A DNA stretch of 64,000 bases. It comes from CAJJDF01 sp965657945 (GTDB lineage Bacteria > Bacteroidota > Bacteroidia > Flavobacteriales_D > CAJJDF01). Positions 54,802-63,940 of this stretch are shown here, piece after piece. Numbering within the stretch: position 1 is the stretch's first letter; every line of letters begins with the position of its first letter. Location of the stretch: assembly GCA_965657945.1 (NCBI GenBank), contig CBFHPW010000012.1, forward strand, positions 4,795 to 68,794. Direction: 5' to 3'. Made by a program: the position numbers and the translations under genes. The notes beneath the pieces are model-generated. The model searched no databases and was not told the origin of the DNA. It saw nothing but the letters and a program-made list of their open reading frames with translations.

Positions 54802-55170
54802 TTAAAACGGTAAATCGTCTCCTTCAAAGTCGCTTCCTGAATCAAACGGAGACTCAGAACTTGGCAATGGTGCGGCATTATCTGGCACTACATTTGCTCC
54901 TGGTGCTGCTCCTGCTCCCTTGTCTATTTTCCATGCATTTAGGTTTACAAAATACTTTCCGTTGTATTCATTTCCTCTTAGATTAAAGTGAACATTTACC
55001 TCATCGTTGACTTTAAAATTATCCAGCATTCCACACTTTTCTTTGTACACTTCAAATTTAATGTCTTGAGGATATTGTTCGGCAGTTGTAACTACTATCT
55101 CTCTTTTTTCAAATCCACTTCCAAACGTTTGTTTGTCAAATATCACTTTTACTTTTCCTGCTAATTCCAT
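54802..55170 (-). CDS. DUF3127 protein with SSB-like acidic tail
   Basis: A 122-aa protein. Residues ~1-85 match DUF3127 (MELAGKVKVIFDKQTFGSGF, KREIVVTTAEQYPQDIKFEV, VHFNLRGNEYNGKYFVNLNA), a beta-rich, probably OB-type fold. A Pro/Ala/Ser linker (PLPSSESPFDSG) leads to a C-terminal tail SDFEGDDLPF that resembles the SSB protein tip (DDDIPF) used to dock RecQ, PriA and other partners. This suggests a single-strand-DNA-binding role. RecQ lies 1.4 kb away. The fold and DNA role are inferred. Confidence 0.82.
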   Translation of the reverse strand: MELAGKVKVIFDKQTFGSGFEKREIVVTTAEQYPQDIKFEVYKEKCGMLDNFKVNDEVNVHFNLRGNEYNGKYFVNLNAWKIDKGAGAAPGANVVPDNAAPLPSSESPFDSGSDFEGDDLPF

Positions 55171-55318
55171 TACTTATTTTTTATATTATTAAAGATTATG
55201 CAAAGGTATTAAAATACACTAAATATTCTCTTCTTTGTTTTAGTTTCATTCAATTTACTCAATCAAATACTCATGAAAAGACCCCCAAAAGAAGGAAACA
55301 ACAACTGTGTCGAGCCTA

Positions 55319-56212
55319 CTATTCATTAAAAGCCAACAGCGTCATCCAAGCTTCTTTTAACTTGTTTTCTTTTAATTCTTGTTTAGCTCTCTTGTGTAAT
55401 TCTTCTTCTAGTTTTTCTTGTTCGTCTTCTAGCTCTACAAACAATTCGCTCAACTCAATTAACTTGTGGTCGTTTACGTCTGTTTCATTTGGCAGCTCTT
55501 CTATTCCTCCCAACTTCCCTAAATCATTTCCTGTGAGAAATTTACTATTCCGGATATCTTCTGGAATCTCCTCATAGCCAATTCCAACAGTCATAATGGG
55601 TTTTTTAATTTCGAACATAGAATCGGCATTCGCACGGCAATACCAGTTACCTCCCATTCGTGATACCAAATCAATTTTATGCTGGTCAATCGCTCCGTTT
55701 TCATCCAATACTGCTTCGTTGATATGAATTTTTGTCACTTCACAAATTACCAAATTCCCTGCTCCACCTTCTGTTCCTAGCTCGACTACTTCATTTACCT
55801 TACACTCAAATTGTACTGGCGATTCTTTTACTCTAAAAGGCTTGACAGTTTCAGAGGCTATTGGCGTCAATCCAGATTTTACAAATTCATCTACATTGGC
55901 ATCAAAAGGAGAACTTGCTAAAGACATTTGCTCAACAATGCTATAATTTACAATATTGATAACCACCTCTGCTACTTCTTTCACATTGTCAAACGTGTTC
56001 TTGGTTGTATTCGTTCGTCCACTTCGGGCTGGTGAAAAAACCATTATAGGCGGATTGGCGGAAAACACATTGAAAAAACTAAACGGAGCCAAGTTTCTGT
56101 TTCCCTCTTTGTCGATCGTACTCGCAAAAGCTATGGGACGAGGCCCTACTGCTCCCAACAAGTAATGATGTAATGTTGGAACAGGAATTTCTTTTGGATT
56201 AATTGTAAGCAT
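55319..56212 (-). CDS. Flavin reductase-like FMN-binding protein
   Basis: A 297-aa protein whose first ~200 residues form the flavin reductase-like split-barrel: TLHHYLLGAVGPRPIAFAST, NLAPFSFFNVFSANPPIMVF, TTKNTFDNVKEVAEVVINIV and GNWYCRA. It binds FMN and uses NAD(P)H or acts as an oxidoreductase of unknown substrate. The final ~70 residues are an acidic coiled coil (EEELHKRAKQELKENK) not needed for catalysis. Confidence 0.85.
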   Translation of the reverse strand: MLTINPKEIPVPTLHHYLLGAVGPRPIAFASTIDKEGNRNLAPFSFFNVFSANPPIMVFSPARSGRTNTTKNTFDNVKEVAEVVINIVNYSIVEQMSLASSPFDANVDEFVKSGLTPIASETVKPFRVKESPVQFECKVNEVVELGTEGGAGNLVICEVTKIHINEAVLDENGAIDQHKIDLVSRMGGNWYCRANADSMFEIKKPIMTVGIGYEEIPEDIRNSKFLTGNDLGKLGGIEELPNETDVNDHKLIELSELFVELEDEQEKLEEELHKRAKQELKENKLKEAWMTLLAFNE

Positions 56213-56584
56213 AATTTTAGTTTGTTTGTACGAAGATAAGAATGAAAGAAGATAATTTACTTTTTTAGAATATCAATTTATTAGTTGACTTCATCAAAAT
56301 TCTAAATTGCAGTTTATAAAACTCTTGTTCATTTTTTTTCATTGATAAAAAATACTTCGACTCCTCCTAAAGTAAACCAAGCCAAAAAAATCTTGGCTTC
56401 ATTTTACTCTGCAATCTTAACTTGTATTTTTCGATTCAGTCAGTGATTTCCTTCTCAAACTCCGGAACTTCTTCCTTCATTAACGAAAATCTCAGGACAG
56501 ATTGAGGTCAATACCACTGTATTTGCATTTAAACTTAAAATTATGTGTAATAGGTGCAAAAACTCTAGTATTTTTATGCTACCA
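56213..56584. promoter_or_regulatory. 372-bp intergenic region before recQ
   Basis: No ORF or RNA gene is recognised. It contains the divergent promoters of the flavin reductase gene (minus) and recQ (plus), without a clear consensus. Confidence 0.35.
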
Positions 56585-58501
56585 ATGAGCCAAACAATTC
56601 AAGACATATTAAAGCAGTATTGGGGATACGATTCTTTTCGTGATTCGCAAGAGGCGATTATCAATTCGGTGTTGGACGATAACAATACGTTGGCACTGTT
56701 GCCAACTGGCGGAGGAAAATCTATTTGCTACCAAGTTCCTGCACTTGTAAATGAGGGCATTTGCATTGTGGTTTCTCCTCTTATTGCCCTGATGAAAGAT
56801 CAAGTTGAAAACTTACAAAAGCGAGGAATTAAAGCTTTGGCTATTTTCTCGGGGATGAACAAAAGAGAAATAGATATCGCTTTGGATAATTGCGTGTATG
56901 GTAATTACAAATTCTTATATGTTTCACCAGAAAGGCTTCAGACAGAAATTTTTAAGGTGAGACTTGCCAAAATGAAAGTAAACTTAATTGCGGTAGATGA
57001 ATCTCATTGTATTTCTCAGTGGGGTCATGACTTTAGGCCTGCTTACCAAAAAATAAAAGAAATTCGGGATATCATTGATCAATCTATTCCTTTTTTGGCT
57101 GTAACCGCCACAGCCAACACGCGAGTAATTCAAGATATTGCGACACAACTTTCGATAGAAACGGAGCACATAATTAAACAGAGCTTTGCGCGTGAAAACC
57201 TGGGATATCTAGTATTGAAAGAAGAGAACAAAAAGCAACGACTTATTCAAATCATAAGAAAAACAGGTAAATGTGGAATTGTGTACGTTAATACCAGAAG
57301 AAAAACGAAAGAAATTGCCGAGTACCTGCGGCAAAACAACATCAGTGCCGAATACTACCACGGTGGATTGTCACAAGAAGATAGAGACAAAAGGCAAGAA
57401 AACTGGATTCAAAACAAAACTCAACTAATTGTAGCCACCAATGCCTTTGGGATGGGAATTGACAAACCAGATGTTCGGGTAGTGGTTCACATGGAACCAC
57501 CTGCATCGCCAGAAGCTTATTTTCAAGAAGCAGGAAGAGGCGGCAGAGATGGAAAAAAATCCTTTGCAGTATTGCTTTACAAACCAAGCGACAAATCAAC
57601 ATTAGAGCGATTTCACGAACTTGAATTTCCCGACACCTCACAAATAAAAAAAGTGTACAATGCACTTGGTAACTATTTTAGGTTAGCCATAGGAGGAGGC
57701 GAAAACTCAACTTATGAATTTGATATCATTGATTTCTCAACTAAATTTAATTTTGAGGTAATCACAACTCATCATTGCCTATCTATTCTTGGGTTGGCTG
57801 GTTACATTCATTTATCCGAAGCCATCACACGGCCAAACCGAGTGAAGTTTGAAGTAGGAAATAACGAATTGTACAACTACCAAATAAAACATGCCGAACA
57901 CGAAGGGTTGATTCAACTATTGCTCAGAAAAAACGAAGGGATTTTTGACAATCTAACAGGAATAAATCTCACCAGCATAGGAGATTCACTCAAGAAAAGC
58001 GCCAAGGAAATTGAAGTGATTCTTCATAAACTTAACTCATTTGGGATTTTGGAGTTTCTACCAACCTCCAATCAGCCTGTGCTTACTTACACTGTTGACC
58101 GCATGCACGAGGATCGATTGAAATTTGCGAAAGCCATATATCTCGACAGAAAAACCGTGAAAAAAGAACAGCTGGATTTTATGATTCGGTATTGCGAATC
58201 GGATACAATTTGCCGATCCAAACTATTACTTTCTTATTTCGATGAAACAGAATTTGTAGATTGCGGAACTTGCGATGTCTGTTTGTCAAGAAACAAAAAA
58301 GAACTAAGCAGTGACCAGTTCTCATTAATAGAGCAAAAAATAAAGCAGCAAATAGACCAAAATCCTATGAGACTTTCTCAACTTGTTCAACTCCTACCCG
58401 ATTTTAACCAAGATGAAATCCTGCGTGTTATCCAATGGAAACTAGACGAGAACACACTGAATTACAACGATAAAAATGAGTTGTTTTTAATTCAGAAATA
58501 A
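56585..58501 (+). CDS. recQ: ATP-dependent DNA helicase RecQ
   Basis: A 638-aa 3'-5' helicase. I take MSQTIQDILKQYWG at 56585, since upstream starts (56543 onward) add a non-family Cys-rich stretch. Walker A LLPTGGGKSICYQVPAL, Walker B DESHCISQWGHDFRPAY, motif V/VI (TNAFGMGIDKPDVRVVVH, FQEAGRGGRDG), the RecQ zinc site RYCESDTICRS and CGTCDVC are present, followed by a winged-helix domain. No C-terminal HRDC is evident. It acts in replication-fork repair and recombination. Confidence 0.95.
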   Translation: MSQTIQDILKQYWGYDSFRDSQEAIINSVLDDNNTLALLPTGGGKSICYQVPALVNEGICIVVSPLIALMKDQVENLQKRGIKALAIFSGMNKREIDIALDNCVYGNYKFLYVSPERLQTEIFKVRLAKMKVNLIAVDESHCISQWGHDFRPAYQKIKEIRDIIDQSIPFLAVTATANTRVIQDIATQLSIETEHIIKQSFARENLGYLVLKEENKKQRLIQIIRKTGKCGIVYVNTRRKTKEIAEYLRQNNISAEYYHGGLSQEDRDKRQENWIQNKTQLIVATNAFGMGIDKPDVRVVVHMEPPASPEAYFQEAGRGGRDGKKSFAVLLYKPSDKSTLERFHELEFPDTSQIKKVYNALGNYFRLAIGGGENSTYEFDIIDFSTKFNFEVITTHHCLSILGLAGYIHLSEAITRPNRVKFEVGNNELYNYQIKHAEHEGLIQLLLRKNEGIFDNLTGINLTSIGDSLKKSAKEIEVILHKLNSFGILEFLPTSNQPVLTYTVDRMHEDRLKFAKAIYLDRKTVKKEQLDFMIRYCESDTICRSKLLLSYFDETEFVDCGTCDVCLSRNKKELSSDQFSLIEQKIKQQIDQNPMRLSQLVQLLPDFNQDEILRVIQWKLDENTLNYNDKNELFLIQK

Positions 58502-58512
58502 CTTAGATTGAA

Positions 58513-59247
58513 TTAGGCAATTTGCTTCATAAAATCCGACAATCTTCTTCTTGCTATAGGAATGTTATCTCCATTGCTCATCACAGCAAAATTCCCCATT
58601 TGTCGAGACAATTCTTTTAAATGATTGTGCTTATTGATGATGTAAGATTTATGAACTCGATAAAATATATGAGAATTTACTTTTTCTTCGTATCGTTTTA
58701 TTGTTTTACTGCTCAATATTTTAGACCCATCAGCTAGGTACAACTCGGTATAGTTCTCATCTGCCTTGAAATACAGAATATCTTTGTTTTCGATAAATAT
58801 GTAACCGCTTCGAGTAGGAATAGATATCTTTTCGATTTCATCTTCCATCGTTACCTTCTCAGACTTTTGGATCAAATTATCGGCATAAGAAAATTTCATT
58901 GCTTTGTCTTGCGCCTTTTGTAGTTCCTCAATATCGATTGGCTTTTCGAGATAATCTATCGCATCTGCCTTAAAAGCTTTGAGAGCAAACTCCGAGTGTG
59001 CCGTGATAAATACTACCGAAAAATCTCTGTCCTCAAATTCCTTTAACAACTCAAATCCATCTCCACCCGGCATGGCGATATCTAAAAACACCAAATCTGG
59101 GTCATACTGATTGATCAGAATCTCACCTTGTTTTATATTCGCTGCCATTCCCACAATGTGCAAGTCTGGGCAGTATTGTTCTATTAACAATTGTAAGTTT
59201 TCTCTCGCATTGGGTTCGTCATCGATAATTATAGTAGTTAGTTTCAT
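58513..59247 (-). CDS. LytTR-family response regulator
   Basis: A 244-aa two-domain regulator: receiver (~1-120) with IIIDDEPNAR, phospho-acceptor Asp in LVFLDIAMPGGDG (~55) and the Lys in LEKPID; LytTR DNA-binding domain (~145-244: SRSGYIFIENKDI-type IPTRSGYIFIENKDILYFKA, RVHKSYIINKHNHLKEL). No histidine kinase lies beside it, so its partner is unknown. It converges with recQ, 11 nt between stops. Confidence 0.93.
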   Translation of the reverse strand: MKLTTIIIDDEPNARENLQLLIEQYCPDLHIVGMAANIKQGEILINQYDPDLVFLDIAMPGGDGFELLKEFEDRDFSVVFITAHSEFALKAFKADAIDYLEKPIDIEELQKAQDKAMKFSYADNLIQKSEKVTMEDEIEKISIPTRSGYIFIENKDILYFKADENYTELYLADGSKILSSKTIKRYEEKVNSHIFYRVHKSYIINKHNHLKELSRQMGNFAVMSNGDNIPIARRRLSDFMKQIA

Positions 59248-59438
59248 GGCTAGGTTATTTTTGAATTCTTATATAATTTACAAGATTATTTTAGAATTCA
59301 AGGCAGCAAAATTTCATCTGTTACTTATTTTGAGTTATCGGTCACTTTGGTCTATTTATCCGTCTACAGACATTTCATTCATCGTCAACATCTAGCTGTT
59401 TTCAAAAAAATTAGTTTCTTTACAAAAAAGAAAAAAGC

Positions 59439-59900
59439 ATGTATTCAAAAGAAGAATCGAGATTGTTGAGAAAAGAGTTTTGGACCTCCTTTGGAGTATA
59501 CATGAAAAAATACAACAAAATTTACCAAGGAAAAATCAATTGGGTAAATTACAACACAAAGTGCAAGGATATTTACTTTCGATTGGACGTAAACAAAAAA
59601 AAGGCATCCTTTTCTTTTGACTTACAACATCGAGATGAGGGGTTGAGAGAATTGTTTTACGAGCAGTTTATGGAGTTAAAAGCGGTCATAACAGATAGTT
59701 TTGAAAACGAACTTACTTGGCTACCTTTGCTCGAAACAGAGTTTGGGACCTCATCCAAAATATTTGCCGAGCTAGAGGGCGTTTCTGTTTTCAATAAGAA
59801 CGACTGGCATGATGTATTTCCTTTCTTGGAAAAAAACATTGTAGCGGCTCACGATTTTTGGAATGAGTTTAGCGATATTTTTAAAAACTTGGAAGACTAG
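59439..59900 (+). CDS. DUF4268 domain protein
   Basis: A 153-aa protein that reads as a stand-alone DUF4268 domain (RKEFWTSFGVYMKKY, NWVNYNTKCKDIYFRLDVNK, HRDEGLRELFYEQF). The domain is often at the C-terminus of restriction or nuclease-like proteins, but no nuclease domain is attached or adjacent. It converges with the TonB receptor; the two stops share CTAG at 59897-59900. Its function is unknown. Confidence 0.8.
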   Translation: MYSKEESRLLRKEFWTSFGVYMKKYNKIYQGKINWVNYNTKCKDIYFRLDVNKKKASFSFDLQHRDEGLRELFYEQFMELKAVITDSFENELTWLPLLETEFGTSSKIFAELEGVSVFNKNDWHDVFPFLEKNIVAAHDFWNEFSDIFKNLED

Positions 59901-62212
59901 AAACTCCAAGCAAGACCTAAACTCGGTAGTATTGGCAACTGATATACTTTCTCGGCTGTAACTCGATCTACATAAAATATATTCTCTCTGTTGTAAATAT
60001 TGGTTACCCCAAAGTTCAATTCCAATTCAGAAGTCTTGAATTTTACAATTTTCTTGATGTTCACATCAAATCGGTGATAAGTAGGCAGTCTTCCTTCATT
60101 TAGACCCGCGTACACGGCTGTTAATTCATTCGCATTTGCTTGAGTAATATCGGTTCCGGTACCATCGGTAAAGTCTATTTTTTGATAATATCCTTGAGTT
60201 TGTGTGAAGGGTAATCCAGAACCAAAATTCCATCGAGCATTTAGCTGCCAGCTATCCTTTTTACCAAATTTATATGTTGCCAATAAGTTCACCGAATGCC
60301 TTCTATCAAAAACAGGAGCGTACGTTCGCACACCATCCCATCTGGTAACTTTTCCTAAAGAATAAACTCCCCACAAATACCACTTTTTGTTCGTGTATTT
60401 TGCCACAAAGTCTACTCCATAAGCGTCTCCAGTTTCTACCACGTAATCTTTTTTTAAGATATCGGGAGCATCCACATCATCGTTTTCATCAAATATCTTG
60501 TTTCGGTTGATGTTGGTAAGCTGTATAAATCGCTTGTAATAACCTTCCACATTTAAACTAATATTTCTGGTAATATCAAACTCGGTTCCTACAATTAAGT
60601 GATTGGCTTTTTGTAAGGAGTGTGTTACGTCCCTTGTGTTGCCGTCTTCATCTGTGAATTGGTCTTGCAAATTATCTGGTCCAGACAAAAATCCGTAAAA
60701 TAAGTTCACTACATCTCTATCAGAATTGGCACTGATAAGGTTTTGAGAGTAAATTCCAGCTGCTAACTTAAGCCTCACATTTTCGCTCAAATTGTATTTC
60801 AGTCCCAATCTTGGCTCCGGAGAAAAAGTCTTGAGTGTTGCGTAATACTGCATCCTAAAGCTTGGCTCGATTACCAATAGTGGTTTTACAATTCGGTAAG
60901 AAATATAAGAACCAAGTTCTGTTGTGTTTTCATTCTGCTCAATTCTTCTGTTTGTGGAGTTTATGTAACTAAAATCCGTCCCAAATCCTGAAACCTCAAT
61001 CCCATATTTAAGCTCATTTTCTTTGATGAAATATTTAAAATCAAAACCAAAATTGAAGCTGTTCACTCCACTCGTTCTCTCTTGTCCGTTTTCTTCCAGC
61101 AATCTTATTTTGTAATCCGAAACCGAAAACTTTCCTTCAATCAATACTTTGGAAGTACCCGGAACTAGCAAGAAATTTGAACCTACTCCCCAACTATTCC
61201 AGCTAAGATCAGAGATTGCTTGGTAGTTTACGTTGTCTTGAAAATTGAAACCAAATAGATTAAACTTACTCCCATTTCTACCCTTAAACGTTAGTTTTCC
61301 GTACAAATCGGTAAAACCAAAAGGCAGTCCTTCCCCTGTTGTATCAATGTAGGGATACAATACTTTTGAGGATTCATCGAGGTAAGAATGTTTTCCTGTA
61401 AGGATAAAAGAGATGCTTCCGTCCCCTTCCTTCTTTGGTTTCATCAACGGTCCTTCAATCAAGGCTTTGGCCATAAATGGCGATACAGAAACTCTTCCTT
61501 TTAGTCCATTTGGATTTCCATCTCTGGTTGTGATATCCATAATGGAAGAAATTCTACCACCGTGCTCTGCATTAAATCCACCTGTGTAAATATCTGCGTT
61601 TCGAATAATCTCTGTTTCAAAAACGGAGAAAAAACCAATCGAGTGAAAAGGATTGTAAATCACCATTCCATCCATCATCACTTTGTTTTGGATAGGCGAA
61701 CCACCTCGCACGTACATTTGTCCTCCCTGATCTCCTGTAGTTACAACACCGGGTACAGTTTGAAAATAAGTAGCAATATCTGCGTCTCCACCAATTGCGG
61801 GAATTTGCTTAATGTCATCTCCTGTTGCCTTAATGATTGACATTTTAACCTCCGTTTTTGCTTCTTGAGCCTCTCCATTTACATCAAATACTTTTAATGT
61901 TTTGGTATCTTCCACGAGGTAAATATTCTTTGAAATCACTCTGTTTTTAGTGACAGATATTTTCTCTTCAAATGTGGCATAAGAAAGGTTCGATACAGTT
62001 AGAACATACTCACCAACAGGAATTTGAGTAATGCTGTAATACCCATTGACATCAGTCGTAATTCCAATAGCCGTTCCCTTTAGCTGAACAGTGGTAAACA
62101 TAACTGGCTCGCCAGATTCTTTGTCGTACACAAAACCTTTTACCGTACCGGTTTGAGAATAAGCGCTTAACGAAAGAAAAAAAGAGGCTAGAATTATTAA
62201 AAAATTCCTCAT
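59897..62212 (-). CDS. TonB-dependent receptor
   Basis: A 771-aa outer-membrane receptor from the start MRNFLIILASFFLSLSAYSQ at 62212 (the longer frame from 62263 is not signal-like). It has a carboxypeptidase-like N-domain (GTVKGFVYDKESGEPVMFTT), a plug with IPAIGGDADIATYFQTVPGV, GGQMYVRGGSPIQNKVMMDG and HGGRISSIMDITTRDG, then the barrel ending PILPSLGLAWSF. No SusD or lipoprotein partner is adjacent. Substrate unknown. Confidence 0.93.
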   Translation of the reverse strand: MRNFLIILASFFLSLSAYSQTGTVKGFVYDKESGEPVMFTTVQLKGTAIGITTDVNGYYSITQIPVGEYVLTVSNLSYATFEEKISVTKNRVISKNIYLVEDTKTLKVFDVNGEAQEAKTEVKMSIIKATGDDIKQIPAIGGDADIATYFQTVPGVVTTGDQGGQMYVRGGSPIQNKVMMDGMVIYNPFHSIGFFSVFETEIIRNADIYTGGFNAEHGGRISSIMDITTRDGNPNGLKGRVSVSPFMAKALIEGPLMKPKKEGDGSISFILTGKHSYLDESSKVLYPYIDTTGEGLPFGFTDLYGKLTFKGRNGSKFNLFGFNFQDNVNYQAISDLSWNSWGVGSNFLLVPGTSKVLIEGKFSVSDYKIRLLEENGQERTSGVNSFNFGFDFKYFIKENELKYGIEVSGFGTDFSYINSTNRRIEQNENTTELGSYISYRIVKPLLVIEPSFRMQYYATLKTFSPEPRLGLKYNLSENVRLKLAAGIYSQNLISANSDRDVVNLFYGFLSGPDNLQDQFTDEDGNTRDVTHSLQKANHLIVGTEFDITRNISLNVEGYYKRFIQLTNINRNKIFDENDDVDAPDILKKDYVVETGDAYGVDFVAKYTNKKWYLWGVYSLGKVTRWDGVRTYAPVFDRRHSVNLLATYKFGKKDSWQLNARWNFGSGLPFTQTQGYYQKIDFTDGTGTDITQANANELTAVYAGLNEGRLPTYHRFDVNIKKIVKFKTSELELNFGVTNIYNRENIFYVDRVTAEKVYQLPILPSLGLAWSF

Positions 62213-62294
62213 TGATTTAAAATTATTTTTAGAAGTGTGAATGTAAGAAAGTTTGACCGACAATGAAAACGAATAAAACTAATTTTTATACGGT

Positions 62295-63530
62295 TTAATT
62301 CCCGATTGTTCTGGAGTACACTTTATCCGTTGTGCCTGTTCTGGATTCAATAAACGCTTTGTTTTTCTTGGAATATCTCTCTATCTCATCTTCGTGATAA
62401 ATCAATGAAAGCAATTGGCTTTGAAATTGGCCGTAACTATCAATCGAAAATCCGGCTCCGTGAGTTTCCATTTCTTTACCTTCTGGATATTTGGGGTGAT
62501 TATTTCCATAAAACACTGGAAGACCAAATGTTGCTGGCTCCAAAATATTGTGAAGTGCATTGGTAAATCCACCTCCAACAAAAGCTACAGACCCATATTG
62601 GTAAGCATTGGAAAGCAAACCTATGTTATCTAAAATCAATACTGTGTATTCCTGTAAATTTACGCCCTTTTCAAACTGCGAATATCGAATATAGTTTATC
62701 TCTGGTTTCAACCTAGCGAGCAATGCCTTTACATGATTTTCGCTAACATCGTGTGGAGCAAAAATAACTTTTATGGTGGAAGAATGAGAAAGAAACTTAG
62801 CAATAAAATCTTCTTCCTTTTCCCAACAACTGCCTGCTACAAGCGTAAATTTACCTCTTGAGAATTCCTCAATCACTTTGTTTGGAACAGCAGTTTTGGC
62901 AGTTTTGGCCACCTGATCGAATCGCGTATCTCCCGAAACAATTGAGGCTATTCCGTGCCTAGAAAGCAACTCTTGCGATGCTTTTTCTTGCACAAAAATG
63001 TGGGTAGTCAAAGCCAAAATTGATTTGAACCATTTGCCCAATGGATTGAAATATAGTTGACCTTCTCGGAAGGTAGCCGAAAGCAAATAAAACGGAATTT
63101 CCTTTCGTTTTAATTCTTGAAAAAAGTTGGGCCAAACTTCATACTTTACAAAATAAGCTTTGGAAATAGAAACGAGAGAAAGGAAATGCTTGGCGTTGGA
63201 TTTTGTATCCAACGGAAGGTAGCAAACGTAGTCGGCCAACTTGTAGTTTTTTCTTTGTTGGTATCCTGAAGGCGAAAAAAAAGTGACTAAAATAAGAACA
63301 GATGGTTTCTGGTGTTTTATTTTCTCAATTAATGGTCGAGCTTGCTCAAATTCACCCAGCGAAGCACAATGAAACCAGTGTATATTTTGTTTTCCTGCCA
63401 GAGACAAACTTAGCTTTTCTGCCCAGTTTTTTCTGCCTTCTCTCCAGAGTTTTGCTTTCGGGTTCCAAAAAGAAACCAGCCAAATAGCGACTGAGTATAG
63501 CCGAATAGAAAAAGTGTAAATTGCGTTCAT
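62295..63530 (-). CDS. waaA: 3-deoxy-D-manno-octulosonic acid transferase
   Basis: A 411-aa membrane-linked enzyme that adds Kdo to lipid A. N-terminal anchor (~1-20), then the GT30-type pattern: IHWFHCASLGEFEQARPLIE with the catalytic Glu, FSPSGYQQRKNYK, KYEVWPNFFQELK and the C-terminal sugar-nucleotide site VGGGFTNALHNILEPATFGL, followed by YGNNHPKYPE. Length is normal. Confidence 0.95.
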   Translation of the reverse strand: MNAIYTFSIRLYSVAIWLVSFWNPKAKLWREGRKNWAEKLSLSLAGKQNIHWFHCASLGEFEQARPLIEKIKHQKPSVLILVTFFSPSGYQQRKNYKLADYVCYLPLDTKSNAKHFLSLVSISKAYFVKYEVWPNFFQELKRKEIPFYLLSATFREGQLYFNPLGKWFKSILALTTHIFVQEKASQELLSRHGIASIVSGDTRFDQVAKTAKTAVPNKVIEEFSRGKFTLVAGSCWEKEEDFIAKFLSHSSTIKVIFAPHDVSENHVKALLARLKPEINYIRYSQFEKGVNLQEYTVLILDNIGLLSNAYQYGSVAFVGGGFTNALHNILEPATFGLPVFYGNNHPKYPEGKEMETHGAGFSIDSYGQFQSQLLSLIYHEDEIERYSKKNKAFIESRTGTTDKVYSRTIGN

Positions 63531-63553
63531 TTGAGTACAAGGTTAACAAAAAA

Positions 63554-63582
63554 AGAGCGTATCTAAAAAATAGAAACGCTCT
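63554..63582 (-). terminator. Terminator of the small gene at 63606
   Basis: Arms AGAGCGT / ACGCTCT plus an inner TCTA/TAGA, followed on the minus strand by TTTTTTT. It stops transcripts from the gene at 63606 before waaA. Confidence 0.7.
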
Positions 63583-63605
63583 AAGTTAGTGGGGCTAAAG
63601 AAAAT

Positions 63606-63812
63606 TTAATTTAATACGAAATCAATTTTCCCTAAATAAGTTGTGTCTCTAATACTCAAAACTTTTGAATAAGCTAAAATGTTAGAAATTGTACAAGGAC
63701 TTATCTCTTCCGAAAATGAAGGAGAATCTTCCATATCCACTAAAAATTGCGAAAGTTTCTTTTCATTGTTATAAAAGTTTGATAAGTCATCAAGAGTAGT
63801 CTTTTTATCCAT
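63606..63812 (-). CDS. Small acidic protein of unknown function
   Basis: A 68-aa protein opening MDKKTTLDDLSNFYNNEKKL, acidic and without signal peptide, Cys pairs or membrane segment. It has its own terminator and lies upstream of waaA on the same strand, separated by that hairpin. Nothing is recognised; a small regulatory protein is possible. Confidence 0.55.
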   Translation of the reverse strand: MDKKTTLDDLSNFYNNEKKLSQFLVDMEDSPSFSEEISPCTISNILAYSKVLSIRDTTYLGKIDFVLN

Positions 63813-63940
63813 ATATTTTGTTTAGTTTTCTGTATAACGACCTTAGTTTTGGTTTAGTATATCAAATTAAAAAATAATCTTGTTTAAACCTTTTCCCTTT
63901 TCTTTGGTCTAAGCATTGACCTCTCGTTCAAACAGAATTC

